Source: Beijerinckiaceae bacterium RH AL1 (GTDB lineage: Bacteria; Pseudomonadota; Alphaproteobacteria; Rhizobiales; Beijerinckiaceae). From it: a DNA stretch of 64,000 bases. This document shows positions 46,650-57,128 of the stretch, piece after piece; within the stretch, counting starts at the first letter, position 1, and each line of letters starts with the position of its first letter. The stretch is from assembly GCA_901457705.2 (NCBI GenBank), contig LR590083.2, forward strand, positions 1,860,597-1,924,596. Reading direction: 5' to 3'. The notes under the pieces are model-generated. The model saw only the letters and a list, made by a program, of their open reading frames with translations, searched no databases and was not told the origin of the DNA. The position numbers were made by a program, and so were the translations under genes.

Positions 46650-47096
46650 TTACTCCTGCAGCGGCACGCTCTTGCGGTCGAGGCGTTCGCCAAGTGCATC
46701 GATCGATTTGGCGACCCGAAACAGCGGCAACGTCACGAGGTAGAGATAGGCGACCAGGGGAAGCGCATTGACCAGCAGGGTCTTCTCCCAGCTCTGCCCG
46801 TCCGCCGCGGCCGCCGGCGCGATGACGACGGCTACGCCGGACTGCGCCAGGCGCGTCGCGATCGCCGGATCGTGCGGCAAGGTGACGGAGAACGCCCGGT
46901 TCTGGTCGTCGTGTCCGGTTGCCTCGTCGCCACGGATGGTCACGTCCCGCACGTGCGGCTGCATTGTCAGGAAGTCAGTGTAATTGATCTTTTGGCCGAC
47001 GATCTTCTCGCGCGGGTCCTGGAACAGGATGATCAAGGCGAAGAGCAGCAGCACGGCAATGATGATGAGCGTGTAGATCCATCTTGATTTCGACAT
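46650..47096 (-). CDS. Free-standing FtsH N-terminal (membrane/periplasmic) module
   Basis: A 148-residue protein that matches only the N-terminal part of the membrane protease FtsH: helix (~7-26, YTLIIIAVLLLFALIILFQDP), the periplasmic domain with KINYTDFLTMQPHVRDVTIRGDEATG, FSVTLPHDPAIATRLAQSGVAVV, and a second helix (~108-125). It then ends with a short charged tail; no AAA+ or zinc-protease domain follows. It may be an inhibitor, an adaptor of the real FtsH hexamer or a relic. The start lies in an AT-rich upstream region with a 12-bp palindrome (GCTTTCGAAAGC, 47108-47119). Confidence 0.75.
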   Translation of the reverse strand: MSKSRWIYTLIIIAVLLLFALIILFQDPREKIVGQKINYTDFLTMQPHVRDVTIRGDEATGHDDQNRAFSVTLPHDPAIATRLAQSGVAVVIAPAAAADGQSWEKTLLVNALPLVAYLYLVTLPLFRVAKSIDALGERLDRKSVPLQE

Positions 47097-47325
47097 GAAA
47101 AGACCTCGCTTTCGAAAGCACGATTTTAGATAGAATACTGTATAACCTGGGCGATCCGATTGTGTGGCGCCACTTCGGCGAGGTGCCGAGCCTTGAGGCT
47201 CTTCTGGGCGGCGGGTGATAATCAGGTCGCCTGGTCGGCGCCTCGCCTTTGGCGCGCGACGATATGCATGCTCGCATCACTCTCGAGCGTCGTCGATGCT
47301 TCGGACGCAGCAACCGAGGCCGCCC

Positions 47326-47466
47326 ATGTCTCCCTTCCGCATTCTGCCGCGCCCAAGCCTCCTGACGAGCGCCGTCGTCGCCATGTCGATCGCCGGCGGC
47401 CTTGCCGTCGGCACGCTCGCCGGCGGCGCGCTCGTGCTCGCCGCTGCGGTCGGGCGCCGCGCATGA
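47326..47466 (+). CDS. Tiny membrane protein 1 of a coupled trio
   Basis: A 46-residue product (MSPFRILPRPSLLTSAVVAM...) with one long membrane segment SAVVAMSIAGGLAVGTLAGGALVLAAAV. GAGG precedes ATG 47326 by seven bases. Its TGA overlaps the next ATG (ATGA). The family is unknown; it is too short for most gene finders. Confidence 0.55.
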   Translation: MSPFRILPRPSLLTSAVVAMSIAGGLAVGTLAGGALVLAAAVGRRA

Positions 47467-47600
47467 TCTTCCTCTACCTCCCTGGGCTTAGCCTCGTGCA
47501 CTTCCTCTCCGCCGCTGCACTGGGCTTCATGTCCGTTTTGTCCGGCAAGGCGCTGCGCGACATGTTCCAAGACCGCTCGCCCGACCATCCCCTCCGATGA
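47463..47600 (+). CDS. Tiny membrane protein 2 of a coupled trio
   Basis: A 45-residue product (MIFLYLPGLSLVHFLSAAALGFMSVLSGKALRDMF in part) with one membrane segment (~3-28). It starts within the stop of the previous gene and ends within the start of the next (ATGA both times), implying coupled translation. The family is unknown. Confidence 0.55.
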   Translation: MIFLYLPGLSLVHFLSAAALGFMSVLSGKALRDMFQDRSPDHPLR

Positions 47601-48040
47601 TCAGGGCGCTCCTCCGGCGTTCGCTCGTCACGGGCTTGGCGGGTGCGGCCACGTCCACCGCAGCCTTGACTGTCGTCGCGAAGCTCGAAGGCCGCGGCGC
47701 GGTGCAGCCGTTGAACGCGACCAGCCACTGGCTGCACGGCGACCGCGCGGCGCGACAGCGCCAGGCCGATCTCGCCCGCACAGGCGTCGGGCTTGGGACG
47801 CATGTCGCGGCGACGATCTTCTGGGCCAGCCTGTTCGAGACCTGGATGCTCGACCGGCCGGCGCGCGACGCAAGCGAGGTTGCAGCGCGCGCGGCCGTCG
47901 TCGCCGGGCTCGCTGCCGTGGTCGACTACACCGTAACGCCCCGGCGCTTCACGCCTGGCTGGGAATTGGTCCTCTCCAAGCGCTCGATGGCGTTGGTCTA
48001 CGCGGCGATGGCGGTGGGCTTTGCCGCGTCGTCTCGATAG
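47597..48040 (+). CDS. Membrane hypothetical protein, third of a coupled trio
   Basis: A 147-residue protein with hydrophobic stretches at ~10-28, ~62-82, ~97-112 and ~128-145, and a conserved-looking PLNATSHWLHGDRAARQ block (~39-54). I recall similar proteins in Rhizobiales annotated as hypothetical. It starts within the stop codon of the preceding small gene. Confidence 0.65.
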   Translation: MIRALLRRSLVTGLAGAATSTAALTVVAKLEGRGAVQPLNATSHWLHGDRAARQRQADLARTGVGLGTHVAATIFWASLFETWMLDRPARDASEVAARAAVVAGLAAVVDYTVTPRRFTPGWELVLSKRSMALVYAAMAVGFAASSR

Positions 48041-48055
48041 CTGCTGTCGACCTGG

Positions 48056-48205
48056 TCAGTCCTCGAGGCCCTTGAAGCTCGCGTGACGCAGCTCGCCGGC
48101 CGTCGTCACGCCACGATAGGCGACGCGGGCGCGCAGGTCCGGCGAGCCGCTTGCGTAGCGCCGCGACGACAACGGTCGCAGCGGACCGTCACGCGCGCTC
48201 TTCTC
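48056..48205 (-). pseudogene. Relic: C-terminal end of an ATP-dependent DNA ligase (LigD type)
   Basis: The minus strand reads, in one frame up to TGA at 48056-48058, SGSPDLRARVAYRGVT, then TAGELRHASFKGLED, the typical last residues of NHEJ-type ATP-dependent DNA ligases (family pattern: V-x-Y/F-R-x-W/V-T-x-x-G-x-LRHASFKGLR/ED). There is no start or ligase core; an SDR gene begins where the rest should be. The matching N-terminal piece is at 49112-49297. Confidence 0.6.
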
Positions 48206-48217
48206 CGATAGCCGGCT

Positions 48218-48883
48218 TCAGCCGCCGAACACGATTTCCGCCGTGGCCGGGTCGGGCGCGGTCCGATGCAACGACAGCAGCGCCTGGGCGATGCGGTCTG
48301 GGTCGGATGTCGTGCCGGGAGCGACTGTCCCCATGACGGTCACTGTACCCACGCGAATGCCTTCGGGCGCCAGTTCCGCGGCCAGCATGAGCGCGAGCGC
48401 GCGCAGCCCGGCTTTGCCGATCGAGAGGGACGGTGCCTTACGCGAGGGATACAGTGCGAGCCCTTCGCCGGTGAACAGGATCGTGCCACGGCCTCGCCTG
48501 ACCATTTCCGGCGCGACGGCCTTGGCGGCGACGAGCGCACCGACCACGTCGACGCGGAAGTCTTCGACCAGATCCTCCGCCGTGGCTTGCAAGACGGGGC
48601 CCGGCCGCCAATGGGCTGCGTTGTACAACACGAGGTCCGGCGCGCCGAACGCTGCTTGCCCCATCTTTATAGCCCGTTCCAAAGCCGCAGCGTCGCCGGC
48701 GTCGGCTGCCACGCTCAAGGCGTAGACTCCTCGCTTGGAAAGTGCGGCGGCCGCGGCAGCCAGCTTGTCCTTATTGCGCGCAACCAGCACCAGCGGATGA
48801 CCCTCGACCACCATCTCGTTGACGAAGCTGGCGGCGATCCCTGCTCCATAGCCGACAATGATCGCCGGTCCTTTTTCATACAT
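48218..48883 (-). CDS. SDR family oxidoreductase lacking the usual Tyr
   Basis: A 221-residue short-chain dehydrogenase-like protein. The N-terminal motif is IIVGYGAGIAASFV (a variant glycine motif), then VLVARNKDKL and LVLYNAAHWRPG (NAA in place of NAG). At the active site the Ser region reads LFTGEGLALYPS and the YxxxK position reads LSIGK, so Lys is kept but Tyr is not. It may be a specialised subfamily. It sits between the two halves of a dead ligase gene, and its upstream region is less GC-rich (45% at 48901-48960). Confidence 0.75.
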   Translation of the reverse strand: MYEKGPAIIVGYGAGIAASFVNEMVVEGHPLVLVARNKDKLAAAAAALSKRGVYALSVAADAGDAAALERAIKMGQAAFGAPDLVLYNAAHWRPGPVLQATAEDLVEDFRVDVVGALVAAKAVAPEMVRRGRGTILFTGEGLALYPSRKAPSLSIGKAGLRALALMLAAELAPEGIRVGTVTVMGTVAPGTTSDPDRIAQALLSLHRTAPDPATAEIVFGG

Positions 48884-49111
48884 AATTGTTTTGTTCGCTG
48901 CTCTGAACTACCCTAGCGTTAGTAGCTCGACTACCTCATTGCCGCTCTTATGAAGAATATAATGACGAGTTGTTGTGCCTAGTTAGCCGGGCAGATTTGC
49001 AGCTAGCGCAACACGGAGTGCAGCTCGCGTATTCCCGGCGAAATGCCCCGTTAAGTTGTGCCCAATACTATCGGAGCGCTGAAGTTTGTTTCGGGCCCAG
49101 TCGAGGGCCGC

Positions 49112-49297
49112 TCAATGGTTTCGAGGACCGGGCGGCTTGTCGACGAGCGTCGGCAGGCACGGTCGGATCCACTTCGGCAGCGGCTCGTCGAATAAGCCAG
49201 ACTGGCGCGGATCGGCCGGTTTGGCGGGAACGGCGCGGTCGGCGACGGCGGCGCCTGGCAAGCCGGTCTTTCGCTTGCTGGGGCGCCGGGGGGCCAT
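49112..49297 (-). pseudogene. Relic: N-terminal end of an ATP-dependent DNA ligase (LigD type)
   Basis: A 61-residue frame: a basic Ala/Pro-rich head (MAPRRPSKRKTGLPG) followed by QSGLFDEPLPKWIRPCLPTL and VDKPPGP, which is how rhizobial ATP-dependent DNA ligases begin just before their HEIKWDGYR ligase core. Homology stops at PPGP and the frame closes three residues later. With the C-terminal relic at 48056-48205, it marks a ligase gene whose middle was replaced. Confidence 0.65.
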
Positions 49298-49330
49298 CTG
49301 GCAAGGATAACAGCCGGCGTTGAGGGCCGC

Positions 49331-49477
49331 CTACAGTTCCGTGCCGCCGGCTTCACGTTCCCGCTCGATCCGCTCCGCCACAACGCGCTTCATCTGCCGT
49401 CGCAGCCAGATGACGCCGCCGGCGAACACCCCCACGTTGATGAGGACGACGACGGCGATCGCGACGGGAGGGCTCAT
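49331..49477 (-). CDS. Small single-pass membrane protein
   Basis: A 48-residue product: MSPPVAIAVVVLINVGVFAG begins a membrane helix (~5-25), followed by a charged helix WLRRQMKRVVAERIERERE. The minus-strand start ATG 49477 is in good context. The family is unknown; it is below usual length cut-offs. Confidence 0.5.
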   Translation of the reverse strand: MSPPVAIAVVVLINVGVFAGGVIWLRRQMKRVVAERIEREREAGGTEL

Positions 49478-49532
49478 GCAGGATCTGCTTTGCGACGCTG
49501 GAAAACCGAACCCCGCGGGACCTTAAGATCCG

Positions 49533-49608
49533 TGGCGCGCCCAAGGGGAATCGAACCCCTGTTTTCGCCGTGAAAGGGCGACGTCCTAGACCGCTAGACG
49601 ATGGGCGC
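49533..49608 (-). tRNA. tRNA-Glu (TTC)
   Basis: The complement is a 76-base cloverleaf with CCA: acceptor GCGCCCA/TGGGCGC, anticodon loop CTTTCAC (TTC), T-loop TTCGATT. Confidence 0.95.
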
Positions 49609-49821
49609 GTGGGCGGTGCCTTTAGCACGGCGATCCGCGCGAGAACAGAGGCCCGCGACGTCGCGGCGGCGGCGGCGGAATGGCGGCATTAAGGCAACAC
49701 TGTTGCTCGATTGGGACAGACTTGCGCGACCTGCCGCAATCTGAAACATTTCGTGAGCTGATGCGGCGACGCCTCAGCACCGGCCGATCGGGGGATCGGC
49801 TCGCAAGAAGGGGGATCCATC

Positions 49822-50016
49822 TTGACGAACAGCAGCCACGCGCGCGCCACCCATCGCGCGCCCACGATCCGTGTCGCCGCCCACAACCTCACGGCCCTGG
49901 CCGAGGCGGGCGCCCGCGGCCATTCGCTGTCGCCACTCGAGGTGCGCGCAGTCTGCGAGGCCCTGCACACGCAGGCCCGTCGCGTCCCGACACAGTTCCA
50001 CAGCGGCGGGTCCTGA
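49822..50016 (+). CDS. Small hypothetical protein
   Basis: A 64-residue basic product starting at TTG 49822 after an AAGGGGG ribosome site. The middle, IRVAAHNLTALAEAGARGHSLSPLEVRAVCEAL, looks helical and coding. No family is recognised. It converges on the pirin gene. Confidence 0.45.
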   Translation: MTNSSHARATHRAPTIRVAAHNLTALAEAGARGHSLSPLEVRAVCEALHTQARRVPTQFHSGGS

Positions 50017-50032
50017 GCGGCACGACGCCGCT

Positions 50033-50731
50033 CTAGGCCGTCTCCACGAGCAGCAGCTCCGCATCGCCACCGGCCGTGATGCGGAGCTTTTTTTCGTCCG
50101 CGATCGCGGCGCCGTCGCGCTCGCCGAGCGCCACGCCGTTCACCTCGACGGCCCCGCGCGCCACGACGAGATAGGCGTGCCGCCCGACCTCGAGCGCGTG
50201 CTCGATCTGCGAGCCGGCGGCGAGCGTCGCGCCGGAGACGCGGGCGTCGGCGCCAATTTCCAAAGCCTCGCCGTCGCCCGCGAGGCCGCTCGCCAGCGCG
50301 ACGAAGCGGCCGTCGCGCGCCGCGCGCGGGAACGGACGCGTGCCCCAGCGCGGCGTGCCGCCGGCCTTGCGCGGGAACAGCCATAGCTGGAACAGCCGCG
50401 TCGTCTCGGCCTCGTGGTTCACCTCGGAATGAGTGATGCCGGAGCCGGCGCTCATCACCTGCACGTCGCCGGCGACGGTGCGGCCGGCGTTGCCGAGCGA
50501 ATCCTCGTGGGTGATCGCGCCCTGCCGGACGTAGGTGACGATCTCCATGTCGCGGTGCGGATGCATCGGGAAGCCGTGGCCGGCGGCGATCTCGTCGTCG
50601 TTGAGGACGCGCAGGTCGCCCCACCCCATCCGGTCGCCGTCGTGGTAGCCGGCGAAGGAGAAGTGGAAGCGCGCCTTCAGCCAGCCGTGGTCGGCGCCGC
50701 CGAGCGCGGCGAAGGGTCTGATCTCGATCAT
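50033..50731 (-). CDS. Pirin family protein
   Basis: A 232-residue double-cupin protein of the pirin/YhhW type; some members oxidise quercetin. The metal site is intact in the N-terminal cupin: GFPMHPHRDMEIVTYV (two His) and GSGITHSEVNHE (His and Glu). The C-terminal cupin is divergent. ATG 50731 is preferred; a TTG nine bases upstream is possible. Confidence 0.92.
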   Translation of the reverse strand: MIEIRPFAALGGADHGWLKARFHFSFAGYHDGDRMGWGDLRVLNDDEIAAGHGFPMHPHRDMEIVTYVRQGAITHEDSLGNAGRTVAGDVQVMSAGSGITHSEVNHEAETTRLFQLWLFPRKAGGTPRWGTRPFPRAARDGRFVALASGLAGDGEALEIGADARVSGATLAAGSQIEHALEVGRHAYLVVARGAVEVNGVALGERDGAAIADEKKLRITAGGDAELLLVETA

Positions 50732-50848
50732 CGGGGACAAGTCCGGGGCCGCCCATTTCCGGCCCGCGCGGCGCGCTGGGTCCGGAACCGGCCACTTCTA
50801 CGTTGGCGGAGAGGTGGGCGCGCCCCGGTCGTTTGTGAAGCCCCGTCT

Positions 50849-50990
50849 TCAATCCCTCATGGTGAGGAGCGCGGAGCGCGTCTCGAACCAGGAGGGTCCA
50901 AGTGACTCGATCCGTGGACCGCCTCGTGGTTCGACTCGCGCTTCGCGCGGCTCACCATGAGGCTACTGGGCGCGCGTCGCCCGATCCGGG
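50849..50990. repeat. 140-bp intergenic repeat, copy 1
   Basis: A 142-bp element with internal symmetry: CCCTCATGGTGAG near the left end and CTCACCATGAGG near the right, GCGCGGAGCGCG and TCGAACCAGG answered by CCTCGTGGTTCGA and CGCGCTTCGCGC. It is repeated at 51034-51169 with few changes and a 6-bp difference near the right end. It resembles palindromic elements scattered in Rhizobiales genomes. Short frames within are not genes. Confidence 0.8.
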
Positions 50991-51033
50991 CTATACGTGG
51001 GCGGGTCCCGAGCTTCCGCAATCAGGCCGCTCC

Positions 51034-51169
51034 TCAGTCCCTCATGGTGAGGAGCGCGGAACGCGTCTCGAACCAGGAGGGTCCAGGTGGATCGATCCGT
51101 GGACCGCCTCGTGGTTCGACACGCGCTTCGCGCGGCTCACCATGAGGCTACTGGGTCGCCCGATCCGGG
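51034..51169. repeat. 140-bp intergenic repeat, copy 2
   Basis: The second copy in direct orientation, 136 bp, 43 bp after copy 1, ending eight bp before the stop of glgX. Differences from copy 1 are single bases plus loss of a GCGCGC hexamer. Together the pair fill most of the pirin-glgX gap (50741-51176). Confidence 0.8.
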
Positions 51170-51176
51170 ATGCCCT

Positions 51177-53321
<2,145 letters not shown>

Positions 53322-53493
53322 GTTGGTCGGGCGGAACGAAATGCGGCGCCCGTGCGTCGCACGTAACGAGCGCCGGGCCAAGACGTTCACGCAGGTTGGG
53401 TGATCCGCCTGCGGCGGGACTCAAAGCCCGCCGGCAGGGCGTTGATACGCAACGCCTATGACGCTGTCATCATGGTCGGGCGCGGCGTCGCGC

Positions 53494-54303
53494 TCAGGCG
53501 GCGAGCGCGTAGACCGTGGCGGCGGCGAGCATCTCGGCGCGGCGGCGGGCGAGGCGCGCGAGCGCTTCCTCGTCGGCGCCCCACTGGCGCATCTGGTAGT
53601 CCTCGTCGACGCTGGCGGCTTCGAAGGCGGCCTCTGGCGTCATCGCGCCGTGCGCGACGGCGAGCGCGATCAGCACCGAGCCGGTGAGCGACGTCATCAC
53701 CGAGAGCGCGGCGAGCCGCAGCGCGCCGGCCGGCCCGTCGGCGATTGCCGACACCGCGGTGCGCACCGCCGCGAGCGACGGCGCGGGCTGGGTGACGAAC
53801 ATCACGGCCTGGGTGCAGATGAAGCTCGCGCCGAGCGTTTCGCGCGCGAAGGCGAGCACCGGGTCCCACGCCGCCTTCTGCGCGGCGACGAGGGTGGCGG
53901 GATCGGCGGCGCGATAGCAGACGAGGTCGCTCTCGGCGAACTTTTCGATCTCCGCCGCCGTCGCGGCCATGGTCTTCGCCACGCCGTCGAGCGCCGAGTT
54001 GACGAGGCGTGTCAGCGGCATCGTGCCGGGGTCGACGATCTCGCCCTGCCCTGCCCATTCCGCGGCGATCGCCTCGGCGAGCGCCTGCGTCGGCACGACG
54101 AGCGGCGCCTTGGCGGGCGTGCGCACCGGCTTGCCGTCGAGCACGGGGCCGAAGCCGCCGTCCTGCGCGGCGACGGCGACGTCCTTGTAGAAGCGGCGCG
54201 GCAGCGACCGCTGCAGGTCGCGGCGGGCCATGGCGACGGGGTCGATCGGCTCCCGCGCGCCAGGCGCGAGGTCGTCGCGGAGGGTCTTCGGCTCGTTGCT
54301 CAC
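53494..54303 (-). CDS. ATP12 family F1-ATPase assembly chaperone
   Basis: A 269-residue homologue of mitochondrial Atp12, which chaperones the alpha subunit of F1-ATP synthase. Seen: RRFYKDVAVAAQDGGFGPVLDGKPVRTPAKAPL, AAEWAGQGEIVDPGTMPLTRLVNSALDG, CYRAADPATLVAAQ and WDPVLAFARE. It starts GTG 54303, overlapping the TGA of the upstream HAD gene (GTGA), a pairing usual in alphaproteobacteria. Confidence 0.95.
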   Translation of the reverse strand: MSNEPKTLRDDLAPGAREPIDPVAMARRDLQRSLPRRFYKDVAVAAQDGGFGPVLDGKPVRTPAKAPLVVPTQALAEAIAAEWAGQGEIVDPGTMPLTRLVNSALDGVAKTMAATAAEIEKFAESDLVCYRAADPATLVAAQKAAWDPVLAFARETLGASFICTQAVMFVTQPAPSLAAVRTAVSAIADGPAGALRLAALSVMTSLTGSVLIALAVAHGAMTPEAAFEAASVDEDYQMRQWGADEEALARLARRRAEMLAAATVYALAA

Positions 54304-54968
54304 GCGGCTTCGCGATCCGCCGGCCGCGGGAGCTGCGCCTCGACCGCCTCAAAACTGTCGGCGACGCTCGTCGCGCCCGCGGCGAGGAGCGCGGCCGCCG
54401 GGTGGTAGCCCCAGGCGACGCCGAGCGGCCTGACGCCGGCCGCTACCGCCATTGCCATGTCGAAGCTCGTGTCGCCGATCATCGCGGTCATCGCCGGCGC
54501 GGCGCCCGTCTCCTCCATCGCGGCGACGAGCATCGACGGGTCGGGCTTTGACGGATGATCGTCGGCGGTCTGGATCGTGGCGAAAAGCGCCGCCCAGCCC
54601 TGCGCCTCGAGCAGCGCGGCAACGCCGCGCCGCGACTTGCCGGTGGCGATGCCGAGCAGCGTGCCGGGCACGGCGGCAAGCCTCGCGAGCGATTCGCGGG
54701 CGCCGGGAAACAGCGGCTCCTCGTGGGCGGGCTGCCGGCGCATCTGGTGCCAGGCATCCTTGTAGGCCTCCGCCAGGCCGTCGATCGGCGCGTCGTCGCC
54801 GGCGAGCACGCGGAACGCCTCGCGCAGCGACAGGCCGACGACCGAGAGCGCCGCCGCGCGCGAGGGCGGCGCCAGGCCGACGGCGGCGAAGGCCACCGCC
54901 TGCGCCGCCACGATGTGATGCTGGCTGTCGACGAGCGTCCCGTCGACATCGAACACGATCAGTCTCAC
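54300..54968 (-). CDS. HAD family phosphatase (phosphoglycolate phosphatase-like)
   Basis: A 222-residue HAD hydrolase. Motif I is FDVDGTLVDSQ (nucleophile Asp), motif II ATGKSRRG, motif III Lys in PSKPDPSM, motif IV MIGDTSFDMAMA. The helical cap at ~15-80 fits the Gph-like subgroup; the substrate is unproven. Translationally coupled to the ATP12 gene downstream. Confidence 0.93.
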   Translation of the reverse strand: MRLIVFDVDGTLVDSQHHIVAAQAVAFAAVGLAPPSRAAALSVVGLSLREAFRVLAGDDAPIDGLAEAYKDAWHQMRRQPAHEEPLFPGARESLARLAAVPGTLLGIATGKSRRGVAALLEAQGWAALFATIQTADDHPSKPDPSMLVAAMEETGAAPAMTAMIGDTSFDMAMAVAAGVRPLGVAWGYHPAAALLAAGATSVADSFEAVEAQLPRPADREAA

Positions 54969-55010
54969 ACACCCTCCAGAGGCGTGCGCCGGTTGGCGAA
55001 GCGCGATGCC

Positions 55011-55382
55011 TCAGCCGTGGTTCTTACCCCTGGCGCACGTCCTAACGTAGGACTTCATCTCGTCGCCGGACAACCCCTTGGCCTTGGCCTCGTCGCGGCA
55101 GGCCATGCGGCCGGCAAGCTCGGGATGCTCCTTGGCGACGCAATCCTCGATCGCCTTCTTCTTGTCCGGGCCCTTGAGGCCCTGCGAGGCGACCTCGGAG
55201 CGGCAGGCCTGCATCGCCGCCTTCATCTTGCCGCCCTTGCCGCCGCCCGCGCCGCCGGCACCGGCATCGGCAGGCGGAGCGCCTGCATCGGCGCCGGGCG
55301 GAGGCGCGCCGGCATCCTGGGCAAAGGCTGGGACCGCGAGCAGCATCGTGGCGGCGGTCAGGGCGATGACGAGTGATTTCAT
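55011..55382 (-). CDS. Exported PsiF-repeat-like protein
   Basis: A 123-residue protein with a signal peptide (LVIALTAATMLLAVPAFA), a Gly/Ala/Pro linker (~22-50) and two Cys-containing repeats, MQACRSEVASQGLKGPDKKKAIEDCVAKE and MACRDEAKAKGLSGDEMKSYVRTCARG, each Cys-x(~20)-Cys. This is like the PsiF repeat of phosphate-starvation proteins. Probably periplasmic; function unknown. Confidence 0.7.
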   Translation of the reverse strand: MKSLVIALTAATMLLAVPAFAQDAGAPPPGADAGAPPADAGAGGAGGGKGGKMKAAMQACRSEVASQGLKGPDKKKAIEDCVAKEHPELAGRMACRDEAKAKGLSGDEMKSYVRTCARGKNHG

Positions 55383-55553
55383 TGGTCGAACTCCTCCGGT
55401 CGGCGGGCCCCATCGCATGTTCGAGGGAACGACGCGCCAGCTCCGAAGCCACCGCGGGTCACATGAGCTTTTGTCTTTCTCTGGGCATCGCGTGGAAGTT
55501 TGTTCTCGCGCCCGGCCTGCGGCGATCACGCTTGCTTGATCATCCCGCCGTCT

Positions 55554-55943
55554 TCAGCCCGTCGTCTTGAGCCCGGGCCGATCGCGGCTGAGGCCGGCGG
55601 CGGCGAGCTCGGCCTCGTAGGCCGCCCACTTGGCGCCGAGCGCGCAGCCCATCTCGTGCAGGTAGCCCCACGTGTAGATGCCGGTGTCGTGGCCGTCGTC
55701 GAAGCCGAGCTTCACCGCGTAGCTGCCGACGGGATCGGCGGCGCGGATGGTCACGTCGCGCTTGCCGCCGGTGATCTTGCGCTCGCGCCGGCTGTGGCCC
55801 TGCACCTCGGCACTCGGGCTCATCACCCGCAAAAGCTCGGCCGGCAGCTCGAAGACCCGTCCGTCGTCAAACGAGACCTTGAGAATCCGGCCCTTGTCCT
55901 GCACCTTGAGTTCCGTCGGCCAGGCGACGTGCGCTTCCGGCAT
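55554..55943 (-). CDS. DUF971 domain protein
   Basis: A 129-residue single DUF971 (GBBH-like N-terminal) domain: [43 protein letters not shown], then [24 protein letters not shown]. Related domains occur in Mrp/ApbC ATPases and carnitine hydroxylases; alone, its role is unknown. A perfect GGAGGA site seven bases before ATG 55943 decides the start. Divergent from moaA (41 bp). Confidence 0.9.
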   Translation of the reverse strand: MPEAHVAWPTELKVQDKGRILKVSFDDGRVFELPAELLRVMSPSAEVQGHSRRERKITGGKRDVTIRAADPVGSYAVKLGFDDGHDTGIYTWGYLHEMGCALGAKWAAYEAELAAAGLSRDRPGLKTTG

Positions 55944-55984
55944 CTGCAATTCCTCCGGCTTCCAAGCCCGCCCATCACCGCTAT

Positions 55985-57052
55985 ATGAGCATCATGATTT
56001 CATCCAATGCGCTGGCCCCCGCTGCCGACGCCGACCCCGCCGCACGTGCCGGGGACGCGCCGCTCATCGACCCGTTCGGCCGCCGCATCAGCTACATCCG
56101 CGTCTCGGTGACCGACCGCTGCGACTTTCGCTGCGTCTACTGCATGGCCGAGGACATGCAGTTCCTGCCGAAGCGCGACCTGCTGTCGCTGGAGGAGCTC
56201 GACCGGCTGTGCTCGGCCTTCGTGCGCCGCGGGACGCGCAAGATCAGGCTGACGGGCGGCGAGCCGCTGGTGCGGCGCGACTTGATGTCCCTGGTGCGCA
56301 ACCTGTCGCGGCACCTCGACAGCGGCGCGCTGCAGGAGCTGACGCTCACCACCAACGGCTCGCTGCTGCATCGCTACGCACCCGATCTCGCCGCGGCCGG
56401 CGTGCGCCGCATCAACGTCTCGATGGACAGCCGCGAGCCGGAGAAATTCAAGGCGATCACCCGGCGCGGCGATCTGGCCGTGGTGATGCGCGGGATCGAC
56501 GCCGCGCAGGCGGCCGGCCTCGCGGTCAAGATCAACATGGTCGCGCTCAAGGGCGTCAACGACCACGAGATCGTGCCGATGATCGAGTGGGCGCACAGCC
56601 GCGGCATGGACCTCACGCTGATCGAGGTGATGCCGATGGGCGAGATCGGCGAGAACCGGATCGACCAGTACCTGCCGCTTTCGCGCGTGCGGGCGGACCT
56701 CATGGACCGCTTCACGCTCACCGACCTCGCCTACAAGACGAGCGGCCCGGCGCGCTACGTCAAGGTCGAGGAGACCGGCGGCCGGCTCGGCTTCATCACG
56801 CCGATGACGCACAATTTCTGCGAGAGCTGCAATCGCGTGCGCGTCACATGCACCGGCACGCTCTACATGTGCCTCGGCCAGGACGACGCGGCGGACCTGC
56901 GTGCGCCGCTGCGCGCCTCGAGCGACGACGCCCTTCTCGATGAGACGCTGACCCGCGCCATCGCCCGCAAGCCGAAGGGGCACGACTTCGTCATCGACCG
57001 CGGCTCCGATCGCCCGGCGGTGAGCCGCCACATGAGCGTCACGGGCGGCTGA
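55985..57052 (+). CDS. moaA: GTP 3',8-cyclase MoaA
   Basis: A 355-residue radical SAM enzyme for the first step of molybdenum cofactor synthesis. The N-terminal cluster motif is Cys46, Cys50, Cys53 (CDFRCVYC), the SAM motif [11 protein letters not shown], and the C-terminal cluster Cys279, Cys282 and Cys296 ([19 protein letters not shown]). It ends in the functional Gly-Gly. Its partners moaC, moaE and mobA are not in the window. Confidence 0.96.
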   Translation: MSIMISSNALAPAADADPAARAGDAPLIDPFGRRISYIRVSVTDRCDFRCVYCMAEDMQFLPKRDLLSLEELDRLCSAFVRRGTRKIRLTGGEPLVRRDLMSLVRNLSRHLDSGALQELTLTTNGSLLHRYAPDLAAAGVRRINVSMDSREPEKFKAITRRGDLAVVMRGIDAAQAAGLAVKINMVALKGVNDHEIVPMIEWAHSRGMDLTLIEVMPMGEIGENRIDQYLPLSRVRADLMDRFTLTDLAYKTSGPARYVKVEETGGRLGFITPMTHNFCESCNRVRVTCTGTLYMCLGQDDAADLRAPLRASSDDALLDETLTRAIARKPKGHDFVIDRGSDRPAVSRHMSVTGG

Positions 57053-57128
57053 CGCGAGGGCGCTGCCCTGCCCCCGGCCACGGCTGCTTCGAGCCACCGT
57101 ATCTCCCAGTCTCCGCGCAACGCGCAAT

